Assembly: GCA_036646055.1 (NCBI GenBank)
Contig: JAVXMY010000007.1
Span: 1-61,199 of the forward strand
DNA from: JAVWMQ01 sp036646055
GTDB taxonomy: Bacteria > Bacillota > Clostridia > Peptostreptococcales > Anaerovoracaceae
DNA: 61,199 nt
Direction: 5' to 3'
How positions within the stretch are numbered: the stretch's first letter is position 1; every line of letters starts with the position of its first letter. The position numbers and the translations under genes were made by a program. Below the pieces are notes generated by a model. That model was not told the DNA's origin, did no database searches, and was given only the letters and a program-made list of their open reading frames with translations. Below are positions 1 to 7,640 of this stretch, one piece after another.

Positions 1-194
1 GAAGGCGGAGGCGGAGGCGAAGGCGGAGGCGAAGGCGGAGGCGAAGGCGGAGGCGGAGGCGGAGGCGGAGGCGGAGGCGGAGGCGAAGGCGGAGGCGAAG
101 GCGGAGGCGAAGGCGGAGGCGGAGGCGGAGGCGAAGGCGGAGGCGAAGGCGGAGGCGGAGGCGAAGGCGGAGGCGAAGGCGAAGGCGAAGGCGG
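1..194. repeat. GC-rich hexanucleotide microsatellite
   Basis: About 32 tandem copies of a six-base unit, GGCGGA alternating irregularly with GGCGAA, run from the window edge to about 194. The DNA is far more GC-rich than its surroundings. One plus frame stays open through it to a stop at 277-279 and would read as Gly/Glu repeats, so it could be the tail of a truncated gene. Comparable GC-rich simple repeats elsewhere in the window are intergenic, which favours an intergenic microsatellite. The left end is cut, so its true length is unknown. Confidence 0.85.
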
Positions 195-219
195 AGATCT
201 GAGCTGCCAACCTTCTTTC

Positions 220-248
220 TTTACTTTTCAGCGGCAATATGCTAGAAT
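220..248 (+). promoter_or_regulatory. Candidate sigma-A promoter of aroF operon
   Basis: TTTACT at 220-225 and TAGAAT at 243-248 are separated by 17 bases, with a TG-type extension just before the -10. Transcription would start near 255, giving a leader of about 60 bases before aroF. Confidence 0.5.
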
Positions 249-261
249 TTTAATGTGGATT

Positions 262-298
262 GGTCTCGGGAAATCGTAGTTTTATAGGATTTTGAGAC
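262..298 (+). promoter_or_regulatory. Leader hairpin before aroF ribosome site
   Basis: GGTCTC (262-267) pairs with GAGACC (293-298), and inside it AAATC can pair with GATTT. The stem ends three bases before the aroF Shine-Dalgarno (about 301-307). It could influence translation initiation, but it matches no riboswitch class that I recognise. Confidence 0.35.
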
Positions 299-314
299 CG
301 CAAAAGGAGAAGAC

Positions 315-1319
315 ATGATAATCGTTTTAAAAAACAAATCAGATGAAAAGAAAATAAACAACTTAAAGCTTTGGCTTTCAGATATGGGATTAAATATTAA
401 CCAAAACGATGGGGAAACCACTTCGGTTTTAGCCCTTCTTGGTGACACTTCCAAGGTGGATATTGACCTGGTAAGGTCTTTGGATATTGTTGAAAATGTA
501 ATGCGAATTCAAGCACCTTACAGCAGCGTTAATATAAAATTCCATCCAGAAAAAACAGTTGTAGATATAAACGGCGTTAAAATTGGCGACGGCAATTTCC
601 AAATAATTGCTGGGCCTTGTTCAGTTGAATCAGAAGAACAAATTCTTTCAATTGCAAAAGAGGTGAAAGAAGCTGGGGCAACAATTCTAAGAGGCGGCGC
701 CTTCAAGCCACGTACTTCGCCGTATAGCTTCCAAGGAATGAGAGAAACCGGCATTGCGCACCTTTTGAAGGCCAAAAAAGAAACAGGGCTACCGATTATT
801 ACTGAGGTAATGGATATTACCCATTTGCATCTTTTTGAAGATGTGGATGTGATTCAGGTTGGGGCTCGCAACATGCAGAATTTCGAGCTTTTGAAGGAGC
901 TTGGTAAGTGGGACAAACCGGTACTGCTTAAGCGAGGACCGGCTAGCACTTTGCAGGAATTTTTAATGAGTGCCGAATATATTTTGGCTGGGGGCAACGA
1001 AAATGTAATTCTTTGCGAGCGTGGTATTAAGACTTTTGAGAATTCAACTAAAAATACTTTGGATCTTTCAGCTATTCCTGTTTTAAAAAAGAGCACACAT
1101 TTGCCAATAATTGTTGACCCAAGTCATGGTACTGGTGTTTCCTATTTGGTTAAGCCAATGGCGTATGCGGCAACGGCTGCAGGGGCTGACGGCATTATGA
1201 TTGAGGTTCACAATGCGCCTGAAATGGCACTTTGCGACGGGCCACAGTCAGTGACTCCGGAAGAATTTCGCAGTATTGTTAAAGGCATCAACAACATTTT
1301 GCCTTACGCATATAAATAG
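315..1319 (+). CDS. aroF: 3-deoxy-7-phosphoheptulonate (DAHP) synthase
   Basis: It condenses phosphoenolpyruvate with erythrose 4-phosphate, the first step of the shikimate pathway, in the cytoplasm. The 334-residue protein has an N-terminal ACT/ferredoxin-like segment (about 1-70), as in the short AroA-beta/KDO8P-synthase-like class, then the catalytic TIM barrel. Visible motifs are GPCSVE at 100-105, KPRTSPYSFQG at about 131-141 and DPSHGTG near residue 270. AAAGGAG lies 8 bases before the ATG. The N-terminal domain is the known site of feedback control by aromatic amino acids in homologues such as the Thermotoga enzyme; whether that holds here is inference. It is followed by aroB and ridA in the same direction. 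Confidence 0.95.
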   Translation: MIIVLKNKSDEKKINNLKLWLSDMGLNINQNDGETTSVLALLGDTSKVDIDLVRSLDIVENVMRIQAPYSSVNIKFHPEKTVVDINGVKIGDGNFQIIAGPCSVESEEQILSIAKEVKEAGATILRGGAFKPRTSPYSFQGMRETGIAHLLKAKKETGLPIITEVMDITHLHLFEDVDVIQVGARNMQNFELLKELGKWDKPVLLKRGPASTLQEFLMSAEYILAGGNENVILCERGIKTFENSTKNTLDLSAIPVLKKSTHLPIIVDPSHGTGVSYLVKPMAYAATAAGADGIMIEVHNAPEMALCDGPQSVTPEEFRSIVKGINNILPYAYK

Positions 1320-1388
1320 CACAGGGCTGGCGGCGGCGGGCCAGGGGCCCTACTTGGGATATTTTGTAATTAGTAAAGAGGTATGATT

Positions 1389-2456
1389 ATGGAATTAAGC
1401 ATTAACACTGAACAGGGCTACAAAGTCCTTATCGAAAGCCCAATTTTAGACACAATCGGAGCTAGAATTGGCAAGATGACACCCACAACGAAAATTTGCA
1501 TCGTAACAGATGAAAACATTCACAAACTTTATACCAAAACTATTGAAGATAGTTTTATTAGAATTGGCAACACCCCACACAAGGTTGTGTTTCCAGCAAG
1601 TGAAGGAATTAAAAACTTCGAAAACTTGCAAAAACTTGTAAACTATTTGGCAGCAGAAAACTTCAAACAAAGCGACATTTTAATTGCTCTTGGTGGAGGA
1701 GTAATCGGCGACCTTACAGGATTCGCCGCATCTATTTACCTTCGAGGCATCAGGTTTTACCAGATACCAACAACTCTACTTGCAGCAGTTGACTCATCAG
1801 TTGGCGGCAAAAATGGAATTAATCTGTCAGCTGGAAAAAACCTGGTAGGCACAGTTCATCAACCTTCAGGGGTATTTATTGACGCCAAAGTCTTGGAAAG
1901 CCTAAATGGCAAGGAAATTTTAGGTGGCATTGCAGAAATGATCAAAGCTGGAGTAATTGCTGACCCTACACTTTTTGAGGACATCGAAAAAGCTGGCAAA
2001 GAATACCTAGGCGACATTATTGAGCAGTGCATTTACAAATCTCTAGCTGTCAAGAAATGGCTAGTAGAAGCAGACACATATGATAATGGGGAGAGGCACC
2101 TTCTAAACCTGGGCCACACAATCGCCCATGCACTTGAGAAACTAAGCAATTACAAAATTTCTCATGGAATGGCAGTTGCCAAAGGACTTGCCTTTGTTTG
2201 CAACATTTCCGTAGCCAAAGGTTATATGAAGGAAGAAGTCGCTACCAGAATCCGTTGCCTGCTTCTAGCATTTGGACTTGATCTTACCATAGATTACACA
2301 GCGGATCAGATTTACGAAAGGGCTTTGGCCGACAAAAAAATCCGCAACGACGCAATTTTTTTGGTTCTCCCTTACGACATAGGTGACACCAGAATTGAAA
2401 AAATTCAGTTGAATAAATTAAAAGACTACCTAAAGTTGGGATTTATTGAAAAGTAG
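1389..2456 (+). CDS. aroB: 3-dehydroquinate synthase
   Basis: It converts DAHP to 3-dehydroquinate, the second shikimate step, using NAD and a divalent metal. Family motifs are clear: GGGVIGDLTGF (NAD-binding region), the PTTLLAAVDSSVGGK active-site segment, and the metal-site region LNLGHTIAHALE followed by SHGMAVAKG. Two ATGs are possible. The one at 1383 sits only a base or two from the AAAGAGGT ribosome site (1375-1382), whereas the one at 1389 has normal spacing, so 1389 is chosen (355 residues). It follows aroF after 69 bases, so the two probably share a transcript. The rest of the shikimate pathway is not in the window. Confidence 0.95.
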   Translation: MELSINTEQGYKVLIESPILDTIGARIGKMTPTTKICIVTDENIHKLYTKTIEDSFIRIGNTPHKVVFPASEGIKNFENLQKLVNYLAAENFKQSDILIALGGGVIGDLTGFAASIYLRGIRFYQIPTTLLAAVDSSVGGKNGINLSAGKNLVGTVHQPSGVFIDAKVLESLNGKEILGGIAEMIKAGVIADPTLFEDIEKAGKEYLGDIIEQCIYKSLAVKKWLVEADTYDNGERHLLNLGHTIAHALEKLSNYKISHGMAVAKGLAFVCNISVAKGYMKEEVATRIRCLLLAFGLDLTIDYTADQIYERALADKKIRNDAIFLVLPYDIGDTRIEKIQLNKLKDYLKLGFIEK

Positions 2457-2515
2457 TTTTCACATAGGGCAAAACCTGCTCATCCCAGTTTATTAGTATA
2501 TATAAGGAGGATCTT

Positions 2516-2902
2516 ATGAAAAAAATTATCGCAACAGACAAGGCTCCAGCAGCAATTGGACCATACTCACAAGGAATAGCAGTAGGAGATTTATTATTTA
2601 CTTCAGGTCAGATTCCATTAGACCCAGCAACTGGGGAAATGGTTGGAACAACCATTGAAGAACAGGCACATCAGGTTTTTAAAAACCTAGGCGCAATTCT
2701 TTGCCAAGGTGGAAGCGATCTAGATTCAATTATTAAAACAACATGCTTCATTAAGAATATGGGAGACTTCGCAAAAGTCAACAGCATCTATGCTGAATAC
2801 CTAACTGATGGAACATATCCTGCTAGATCAGCAATAGAAGTATCTGAGCTTCCAAAAGGGGCACTGGTAGAAATCGAAGCTGTAGCCTTAATCAAAAAGT
2901 AG
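2516..2902 (+). CDS. ridA: RidA/YjgF family enamine/imine deaminase
   Basis: A 128-residue protein of the usual family length. RidA hydrolyses reactive enamines and imines such as 2-aminoacrylate released by PLP enzymes, which protects PLP-dependent enzymes. The N-terminal KAPAAIGPYSQG-type segment and the C-terminal ARSAIEVSELPKGALVEIEA segment, with the substrate-contacting arginine and glutamate, are typical. A strong AAGGAGG precedes the ATG. The gene follows aroB after 59 bases and ends in front of a hairpin terminator (2952-2998). Its position last in an aromatic biosynthesis run suggests housekeeping damage control rather than a dedicated pathway step. Confidence 0.92.
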   Translation: MKKIIATDKAPAAIGPYSQGIAVGDLLFTSGQIPLDPATGEMVGTTIEEQAHQVFKNLGAILCQGGSDLDSIIKTTCFIKNMGDFAKVNSIYAEYLTDGTYPARSAIEVSELPKGALVEIEAVALIKK

Positions 2903-2951
2903 CTAGGATTAACTAAAGTAGCTAGCACTAACTAAAATAGCTCCCTAAATT

Positions 2952-2998
2952 GAAAGCGAAACCCAAGTTGATTTTTTCAACAGAAGGTTTCGCTTTTT
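2952..2998. terminator. Bidirectional intrinsic terminator
   Basis: GAAAGCGAAACC (2952-2963) pairs with GGTTTCGCTTT (2986-2996), followed by a T run. It lies between the convergent ridA and acetyltransferase genes and could stop both transcripts. Confidence 0.8.
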
Positions 2999-3001
2999 TA
3001 T

Positions 3002-3559
3002 TTATTTAATTTGTTCCCATTCTGAGCGGAGTAGTGAGTAAGCTAGTACATCTCTAACTGAGCCATCATAGATTTTGTAGGCTTTACGAAGAGTTCCTTC
3101 ATATGTAAAGCCAAGTTTTTTAATGATTCTCTGGGATCTGTCATTGGTAGGACCAGTCTGGATGGCAAGGACCTCAAGTCCAAACTCCTCAAAAGCATAA
3201 TCACGAACAGCAACAGCTGCCTCAGTCATAATGCCCTTGCCCCAAAAGTCGTGAGCCAATGAATAACCCATTTCCTTACTATTAACATCCTCACGCCTTT
3301 TGTCCGGCTCAAGTCCAATAGACCCGATAATTTCGCCGGTCTCCAGCCACTTGATTTTCCAGCAAATATTCGGCTGGAAGATTTTCTTAATAATTTCCTT
3401 AGACTCTGACACGCTACTATGAGGCTTCCAGCCAGCGTGAGGTCCAACATCTTCATGACTTGCATAATCGAACAAAGCCTGGGCATCCTCAACCTTCCAC
3501 TTTTGAAGGAGGAGCCTCTTGGTTTTTATATCCTTAGCTTTAGCCTTTAATTGTAACAT
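3002..3559 (-). CDS. GNAT family N-acetyltransferase (RimJ/RimL type)
   Basis: A 185-residue protein with the RimJ/RimL fold pattern: an N-terminal TKRLLLQKW strand, the central EMGYSLAHDFWGKGIMTEA acetyl-CoA loop region, and the C-terminal NDRSQRIIKKLGFTYEGTLR segment. It should transfer an acetyl group from acetyl-CoA to an amine. Family members acetylate ribosomal protein N-termini, aminoglycosides or small amines, and the sequence does not identify the substrate. It starts 8 bases after the LtaS-like stop. That stop codon, TAG, is itself part of the TAGGTGG ribosome site, so translation is probably coupled to the upstream gene. Confidence 0.88.
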   Translation of the reverse strand: MLQLKAKAKDIKTKRLLLQKWKVEDAQALFDYASHEDVGPHAGWKPHSSVSESKEIIKKIFQPNICWKIKWLETGEIIGSIGLEPDKRREDVNSKEMGYSLAHDFWGKGIMTEAAVAVRDYAFEEFGLEVLAIQTGPTNDRSQRIIKKLGFTYEGTLRKAYKIYDGSVRDVLAYSLLRSEWEQIK

Positions 3560-3567
3560 ATGTCCAC

Positions 3568-5547
3568 CTATTCCGTTGTACTTAGAATTTCGCTCTTAGA
3601 TTCTACCTGGCTGACTTTCATTAACTTAGCGTCTTTTGGATCAACCTTTTCTGATAAACCTAGAACTGTTGGTCCAAGATAGAATGTTTTTAGAATCTTA
3701 CCATCAAGGTTTACCTTACTATATGGAGTAAAGTTTTCACCCTTAATATAGTATTTAGGCCCAATTTGAACAATGCTGTTAACCTTGATTTCTGAAACAC
3801 CCATTTTCATATCAACTGGCTTAAATGGCGACTTACCATCATAAATATATTTTTTGCCGTAGAGCATATCGTACTGCAACATTTTTAAATTCTTTAAGTA
3901 ATCCTTAGAGTCTCTGTGATTTTGATGGTGAGTGGTAATAGTACCATTATGAATTCCTAAATCGTCAAGAACCTTAGCGCCAACCTGGTAGGCTGGTAAA
4001 TCTTCATCCTTGCCACCATAATTAAAGTTGCTCCAAATTACATAGTCTGTTTGGTAAGTGTTACGACCACCCTTCAAGGTATCGTCTGTAAGCCTATCTA
4101 ATGCAGGCAAGTGATCCCCATACATTACAAGAACAACATCCTCACCGTAATCCTTAAGTTCCTTAGTTAATTCCCCTACAAATTTATCCATTTCGTAAAT
4201 CTGGTTTACATAGTATTCAAAGGACCATTTAGTTTCCTCATCGGGACTCTTAGTAACTCTAACATCTGGGTTTTCAATTACCTCTTCTGTTGGGTATTTA
4301 CCATGTCCCTGAACAGAAATAGTATAGATATAGTCCTGCTGATTCTTGGTAGATTCCATTGCATCCTTAATCTGCTTAACTAGAACCCCATCTTTGGCCC
4401 AGTTCTTCGGAGTAGTAGTTACATTGTTCATATACTCAAGAGAAGTAAATGTGTCATAACCTAGATTTGGAAATACCAGATTTCTTTCATAGAATACTCC
4501 TCTATGATTGTGAATTGCATGGGTTCCATAACCTAATTCCTTTAAGTTATATGGTATACTTTCGCAAGTAGTTTCAGTTAAAACTGATTTATATGGGTAT
4601 TCCCCTGGACCGAAGAACTTAACGCTCATGCCGGTCATCATTTCAAATTCTGTATTGGCAGTACCTGCTCCAACTGAAGGAACTGTAAGTTTCCCTGATG
4701 GGAACTTGCCATACATCTTCCTTAAATTCGGAATAGGATCTCTGCTAAATTCCATGTCTTTAATTGTTAATGGATCCATTAATGACTCAAGTTGAAGGAA
4801 TAAGATATTCGGTTTCTTGCCACCCTTGTTAGTACCTAGGGCAACGTTTTCCTTTAACTCCTGGTCAGTAAAGATGGATTTAACGTTTTTTTCCGTATAA
4901 TCCTTGTACTTAGCAACCCCGGTGTTTAACCAGGTATTTATGAAACAGTATGGCACCCCATTATCCCTGTACCCGTAGGCCAAGTTTGGGAAAAATGTGT
5001 CCACAACCTTAGCTTCAATAGCTAGGCCGGACACAGCAAATGTGCCGATTACTATTAAAATTACAACTGCAATATTTCTTCTGTAGTTAACCTTGTCTTT
5101 TTTCTTAGGTGCTTTTTTCCATAAGACTACAATACCAATTACCAGTAGAACTATGCCAATAATCCCCATGGTTATTTCACTTTTTTTGAAATAAGTTGTG
5201 GCAATTGATAGGCCGTCTTTAAGTGAGGCAATGTCGTATGTGGTAAAGGGGGTCATTCTATTAGTTAGAATTACTCCATTAATAACACCAAGGGCAAGCC
5301 AAATTCCAGATGCCATAGTCAAGAAGAAAACTCTCCTCTTAAAGAGACTGGCAATGGATAATGTGGCAAAAATAATTAAAACATTATACATAAAAACCAG
5401 AGGGCTTTCTGTTAAAAACTTGAACCCCTGAACAATTCCCTGTCTAGCCATTGACTCTATTGCAAGATTAAGTATAAACGCCAGTGCAGCACAAAGTGCT
5501 AGTGAATTCCACAGACATTTTTTTATAATACTTCTAAAATCACTCAA
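3568..5547 (-). CDS. LtaS-like sulfatase-family phosphoglycerol transferase
   Basis: A 659-residue membrane enzyme. About five transmembrane helices fill the first 185 residues, then an extracellular alkaline-phosphatase/sulfatase-fold domain begins near 240 with PNILFLQLESLMDP. The likely catalytic threonine lies in GAGTANTEFEMMTGMS, the metal-site HNHRG and YGDHLP motifs follow, and the C-terminal 90 or so residues extend past the core. Family members polymerise glycerol phosphate from phosphatidylglycerol onto lipoteichoic acid or modify related glycolipids. The C-terminal extension is longer than in classic LtaS, so a related phosphoglycerol transferase is possible. It lies between rsmA and the acetyltransferase on the minus strand. 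Confidence 0.88.
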   Translation of the reverse strand: MSDFRSIIKKCLWNSLALCAALAFILNLAIESMARQGIVQGFKFLTESPLVFMYNVLIIFATLSIASLFKRRVFFLTMASGIWLALGVINGVILTNRMTPFTTYDIASLKDGLSIATTYFKKSEITMGIIGIVLLVIGIVVLWKKAPKKKDKVNYRRNIAVVILIVIGTFAVSGLAIEAKVVDTFFPNLAYGYRDNGVPYCFINTWLNTGVAKYKDYTEKNVKSIFTDQELKENVALGTNKGGKKPNILFLQLESLMDPLTIKDMEFSRDPIPNLRKMYGKFPSGKLTVPSVGAGTANTEFEMMTGMSVKFFGPGEYPYKSVLTETTCESIPYNLKELGYGTHAIHNHRGVFYERNLVFPNLGYDTFTSLEYMNNVTTTPKNWAKDGVLVKQIKDAMESTKNQQDYIYTISVQGHGKYPTEEVIENPDVRVTKSPDEETKWSFEYYVNQIYEMDKFVGELTKELKDYGEDVVLVMYGDHLPALDRLTDDTLKGGRNTYQTDYVIWSNFNYGGKDEDLPAYQVGAKVLDDLGIHNGTITTHHQNHRDSKDYLKNLKMLQYDMLYGKKYIYDGKSPFKPVDMKMGVSEIKVNSIVQIGPKYYIKGENFTPYSKVNLDGKILKTFYLGPTVLGLSEKVDPKDAKLMKVSQVESKSEILSTTE

Positions 5548-5568
5548 ATTAATTATCTCCCTACCTTT

Positions 5569-6441
5569 TTAATTTCCCAATTTGTACATCTGATTTGCAA
5601 TGTCTGCAAACTCGGCAATGGTCAAAGTTTCAGCCCTACGCTGAGGATCAATTTCTGCCCCATTAAGAGCCTGTCTAACTATGTCCTTTTCAAATCCAAG
5701 TGGCCCTGCTAGTGAATTTAGCAGTGTCTTTCTTCTCTGTCCAAATCCGCTTTTGACACATCTAAAGAACATTTTTTCATCAAACAAATCAACTGGTCTA
5801 GCTGGTCTAAGGTCAAGTCTTAAAACTGTTGAGTCAACCTTAGGAACAGGCATAAACACTTCCTTTGGAACTGCTGCAACTTTGACAACCTGACAGTAAA
5901 ACTGAACAGCAACAGAAAGAGCTCCACGAGACTTAGTCTTAGGCTCAGCCATAATTCTGTCAGCTACCTCTTTTTGCATCATAACAGTAATGCTAGAAAC
6001 AGGCGCACCATCCTCCAAAATTTTCATAATAATTGGAGTCGTAATATAATAAGGCAAGTTGCCGATAATTCTTACATTTTCAATTTCAGGATCCTCTGCT
6101 CTAGCCTCTTCAACAATAGAAGTTAAACTAGTCTTCAAAATATCCTGATTAATAACTTTAACATTATCAAATTCAGATAGAGTCTTTTCCAAAATCGGAA
6201 TTAGGTTTCTGTCAATTTCAACAGCGATAACCTTCCTAGCAACTTGGCAAGCCTCATAAGTAATAACCCCAATACCAGGGCCGATTTCAATTACCAGGTC
6301 ATTTGGCCCAATAAATGAATCATCAATAATTTTATCTATAATATTTTTGTCAGTAAGAAAGTTCTGTCCTAAACTTTTGCTCAGCTTAAAACCATGAATT
6401 TCTTTAATATCTCTAATTGTTTTCGGTGAATATAATTTCAT
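5569..6441 (-). CDS. rsmA: 16S rRNA (adenine(1518)-N(6)/adenine(1519)-N(6))-dimethyltransferase
   Basis: It dimethylates two adjacent adenines in the 3' terminal hairpin of 16S rRNA using S-adenosylmethionine. The 290-residue length is normal. SLGQNFLTD at the N-terminus, the SAM-binding VIEIGPGIGVIT and the catalytic NLPYYITTPI motif are all intact. It follows rnmV after 18 bases in the common Gram-positive arrangement rnmV-rsmA, where both products act in rRNA maturation. In many bacteria loss of this gene gives kasugamycin resistance (ksgA is a synonym). Confidence 0.96.
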   Translation of the reverse strand: MKLYSPKTIRDIKEIHGFKLSKSLGQNFLTDKNIIDKIIDDSFIGPNDLVIEIGPGIGVITYEACQVARKVIAVEIDRNLIPILEKTLSEFDNVKVINQDILKTSLTSIVEEARAEDPEIENVRIIGNLPYYITTPIIMKILEDGAPVSSITVMMQKEVADRIMAEPKTKSRGALSVAVQFYCQVVKVAAVPKEVFMPVPKVDSTVLRLDLRPARPVDLFDEKMFFRCVKSGFGQRRKTLLNSLAGPLGFEKDIVRQALNGAEIDPQRRAETLTIAEFADIANQMYKLGN

Positions 6442-6459
6442 CTTCTCCCTTTCAAATTT

Positions 6460-6996
6460 TTATAACTGGATTTTTTCTACCGCCGTCAAAAACTCTTGGC
6501 GACTAATTTGGTACTGGTTTAGTTTTTTGAGGAAACCATTACAGTTGCCATAACCAATGCCCAATATTTGCCCTAGCTGCCTTCTGCGTTCTGCTGAATT
6601 TACATCTCCTGTAAGGCCATAGACCTGCATATCTCTTTGGCTAAAAACTTTTATTCCAGTTTGGTCTTCTGCCTTGGCCAACTTAAGGGCGTAGATAATT
6701 GCTTTGTCATCTGCGTTTTCAATTCCAATATCTGTTCCCTTCCTTGCATCCTCTCTGTGAAGATGAGCATGCTTAGCATTTGGGAATCTTTCTGATAGTT
6801 TTTTTCTAATTTCTTCACCTGAGTGGTCTGGATCGGTAAAAATAATAATTCCTCTAGAATTATATGCTCTTTCAATTAGCTGGTAAGTTTCCTTCCTAAT
6901 TCCAAAACCATGGGTCTCAATGGTGTCACATTCTAATGCTCTTGTTACTGCTGTAGTATCATCTCTGCCTTCTACTACAATGACTTCTTTAATCAT
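6460..6996 (-). CDS. rnmV: Ribonuclease M5
   Basis: A Toprim-domain endoribonuclease that trims both ends of the 5S rRNA precursor in low-GC Gram-positives. The 178-residue protein opens with VIVVEGRDDTTAV, carrying the Toprim catalytic glutamate, and has the second acidic motif FTDPDHSGEEIRKKL. A C-terminal domain with LGIGYGNCNGFLKKLN matches the family. Its ATG directly abuts the stop of the ftsB-like gene, so the two are almost certainly co-transcribed and translationally coupled. Confidence 0.95.
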   Translation of the reverse strand: MIKEVIVVEGRDDTTAVTRALECDTIETHGFGIRKETYQLIERAYNSRGIIIFTDPDHSGEEIRKKLSERFPNAKHAHLHREDARKGTDIGIENADDKAIIYALKLAKAEDQTGIKVFSQRDMQVYGLTGDVNSAERRRQLGQILGIGYGNCNGFLKKLNQYQISRQEFLTAVEKIQL

Positions 6997-7557
6997 TTAT
7001 TCCTCTTCTTTTTCTCCATCAGGCATTACATACAGGATTTCTCCTGGCATAATCAAGCGAAGCTGTTTCCTTGCCTGCTGCTCAATGTAGTCTAAGTTAT
7101 CCTTGTTCTTAGCCTCTTCTTCAAGTTTTTCTTTTTGTTCTGTTAGTTTGACAGCCTCTTGTTTAAGTTTACGCTGCTGATTTTTTAAATCTATTATTTC
7201 AAATATGGAAGCCCCTAAAACGGCAATAAAAACTACTACTATCACAGCTGATAATATTAGTCTTTTTTTACGTTGTTTTTTCTTCCTTGGGCTAAGTTCC
7301 TTTTTGACCTTCTTAGGTCTCTTTTGCTTCTTATTTTTTTTGGTTTTCCTAGTTTTAGAAAATTCCGAAGTTCCAATTTGATCTGCTACGTCTTCCCCTT
7401 CTGAAGGTTCTATAGTTTTTCTCTTCTTGGCTTTAATTTTAAACTTCTTTTTTCTCTTAGCCTCTCTTTGGGCATGTCTCTTAGACCTTGCCTCTTCAAG
7501 ATTAATTACATCGCTATTAGTATTAAGTTGTCTAGTAGTTTTCTTGCTTCTAGCCAT
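6997..7557 (-). CDS. FtsB/DivIC-like septum formation initiator
   Basis: A 186-residue bitopic membrane protein. A very lysine- and arginine-rich cytoplasmic part (about 1-103) leads into one membrane helix (about 104-124), a coiled coil of NQQRKLKQEAVKLTEQKEKL type, and a C-terminal YIEQQARKQLRLIMPGEILY segment typical of the FtsB/DivIC family. Family members join the divisome and link FtsL and FtsQ/DivIB. The long basic cytoplasmic tail is longer than in Bacillus DivIC. Adjacent rnmV starts exactly where this gene stops. Confidence 0.85.
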   Translation of the reverse strand: MARSKKTTRQLNTNSDVINLEEARSKRHAQREAKRKKKFKIKAKKRKTIEPSEGEDVADQIGTSEFSKTRKTKKNKKQKRPKKVKKELSPRKKKQRKKRLILSAVIVVVFIAVLGASIFEIIDLKNQQRKLKQEAVKLTEQKEKLEEEAKNKDNLDYIEQQARKQLRLIMPGEILYVMPDGEKEEE

Positions 7558-7640
7558 GTCCCCCTAAATACCTTTCTACTACTTAATATAGTAATGTTAG
7601 CATACCATAAACCCATACTTATTTCTATAATTGTTACAAC

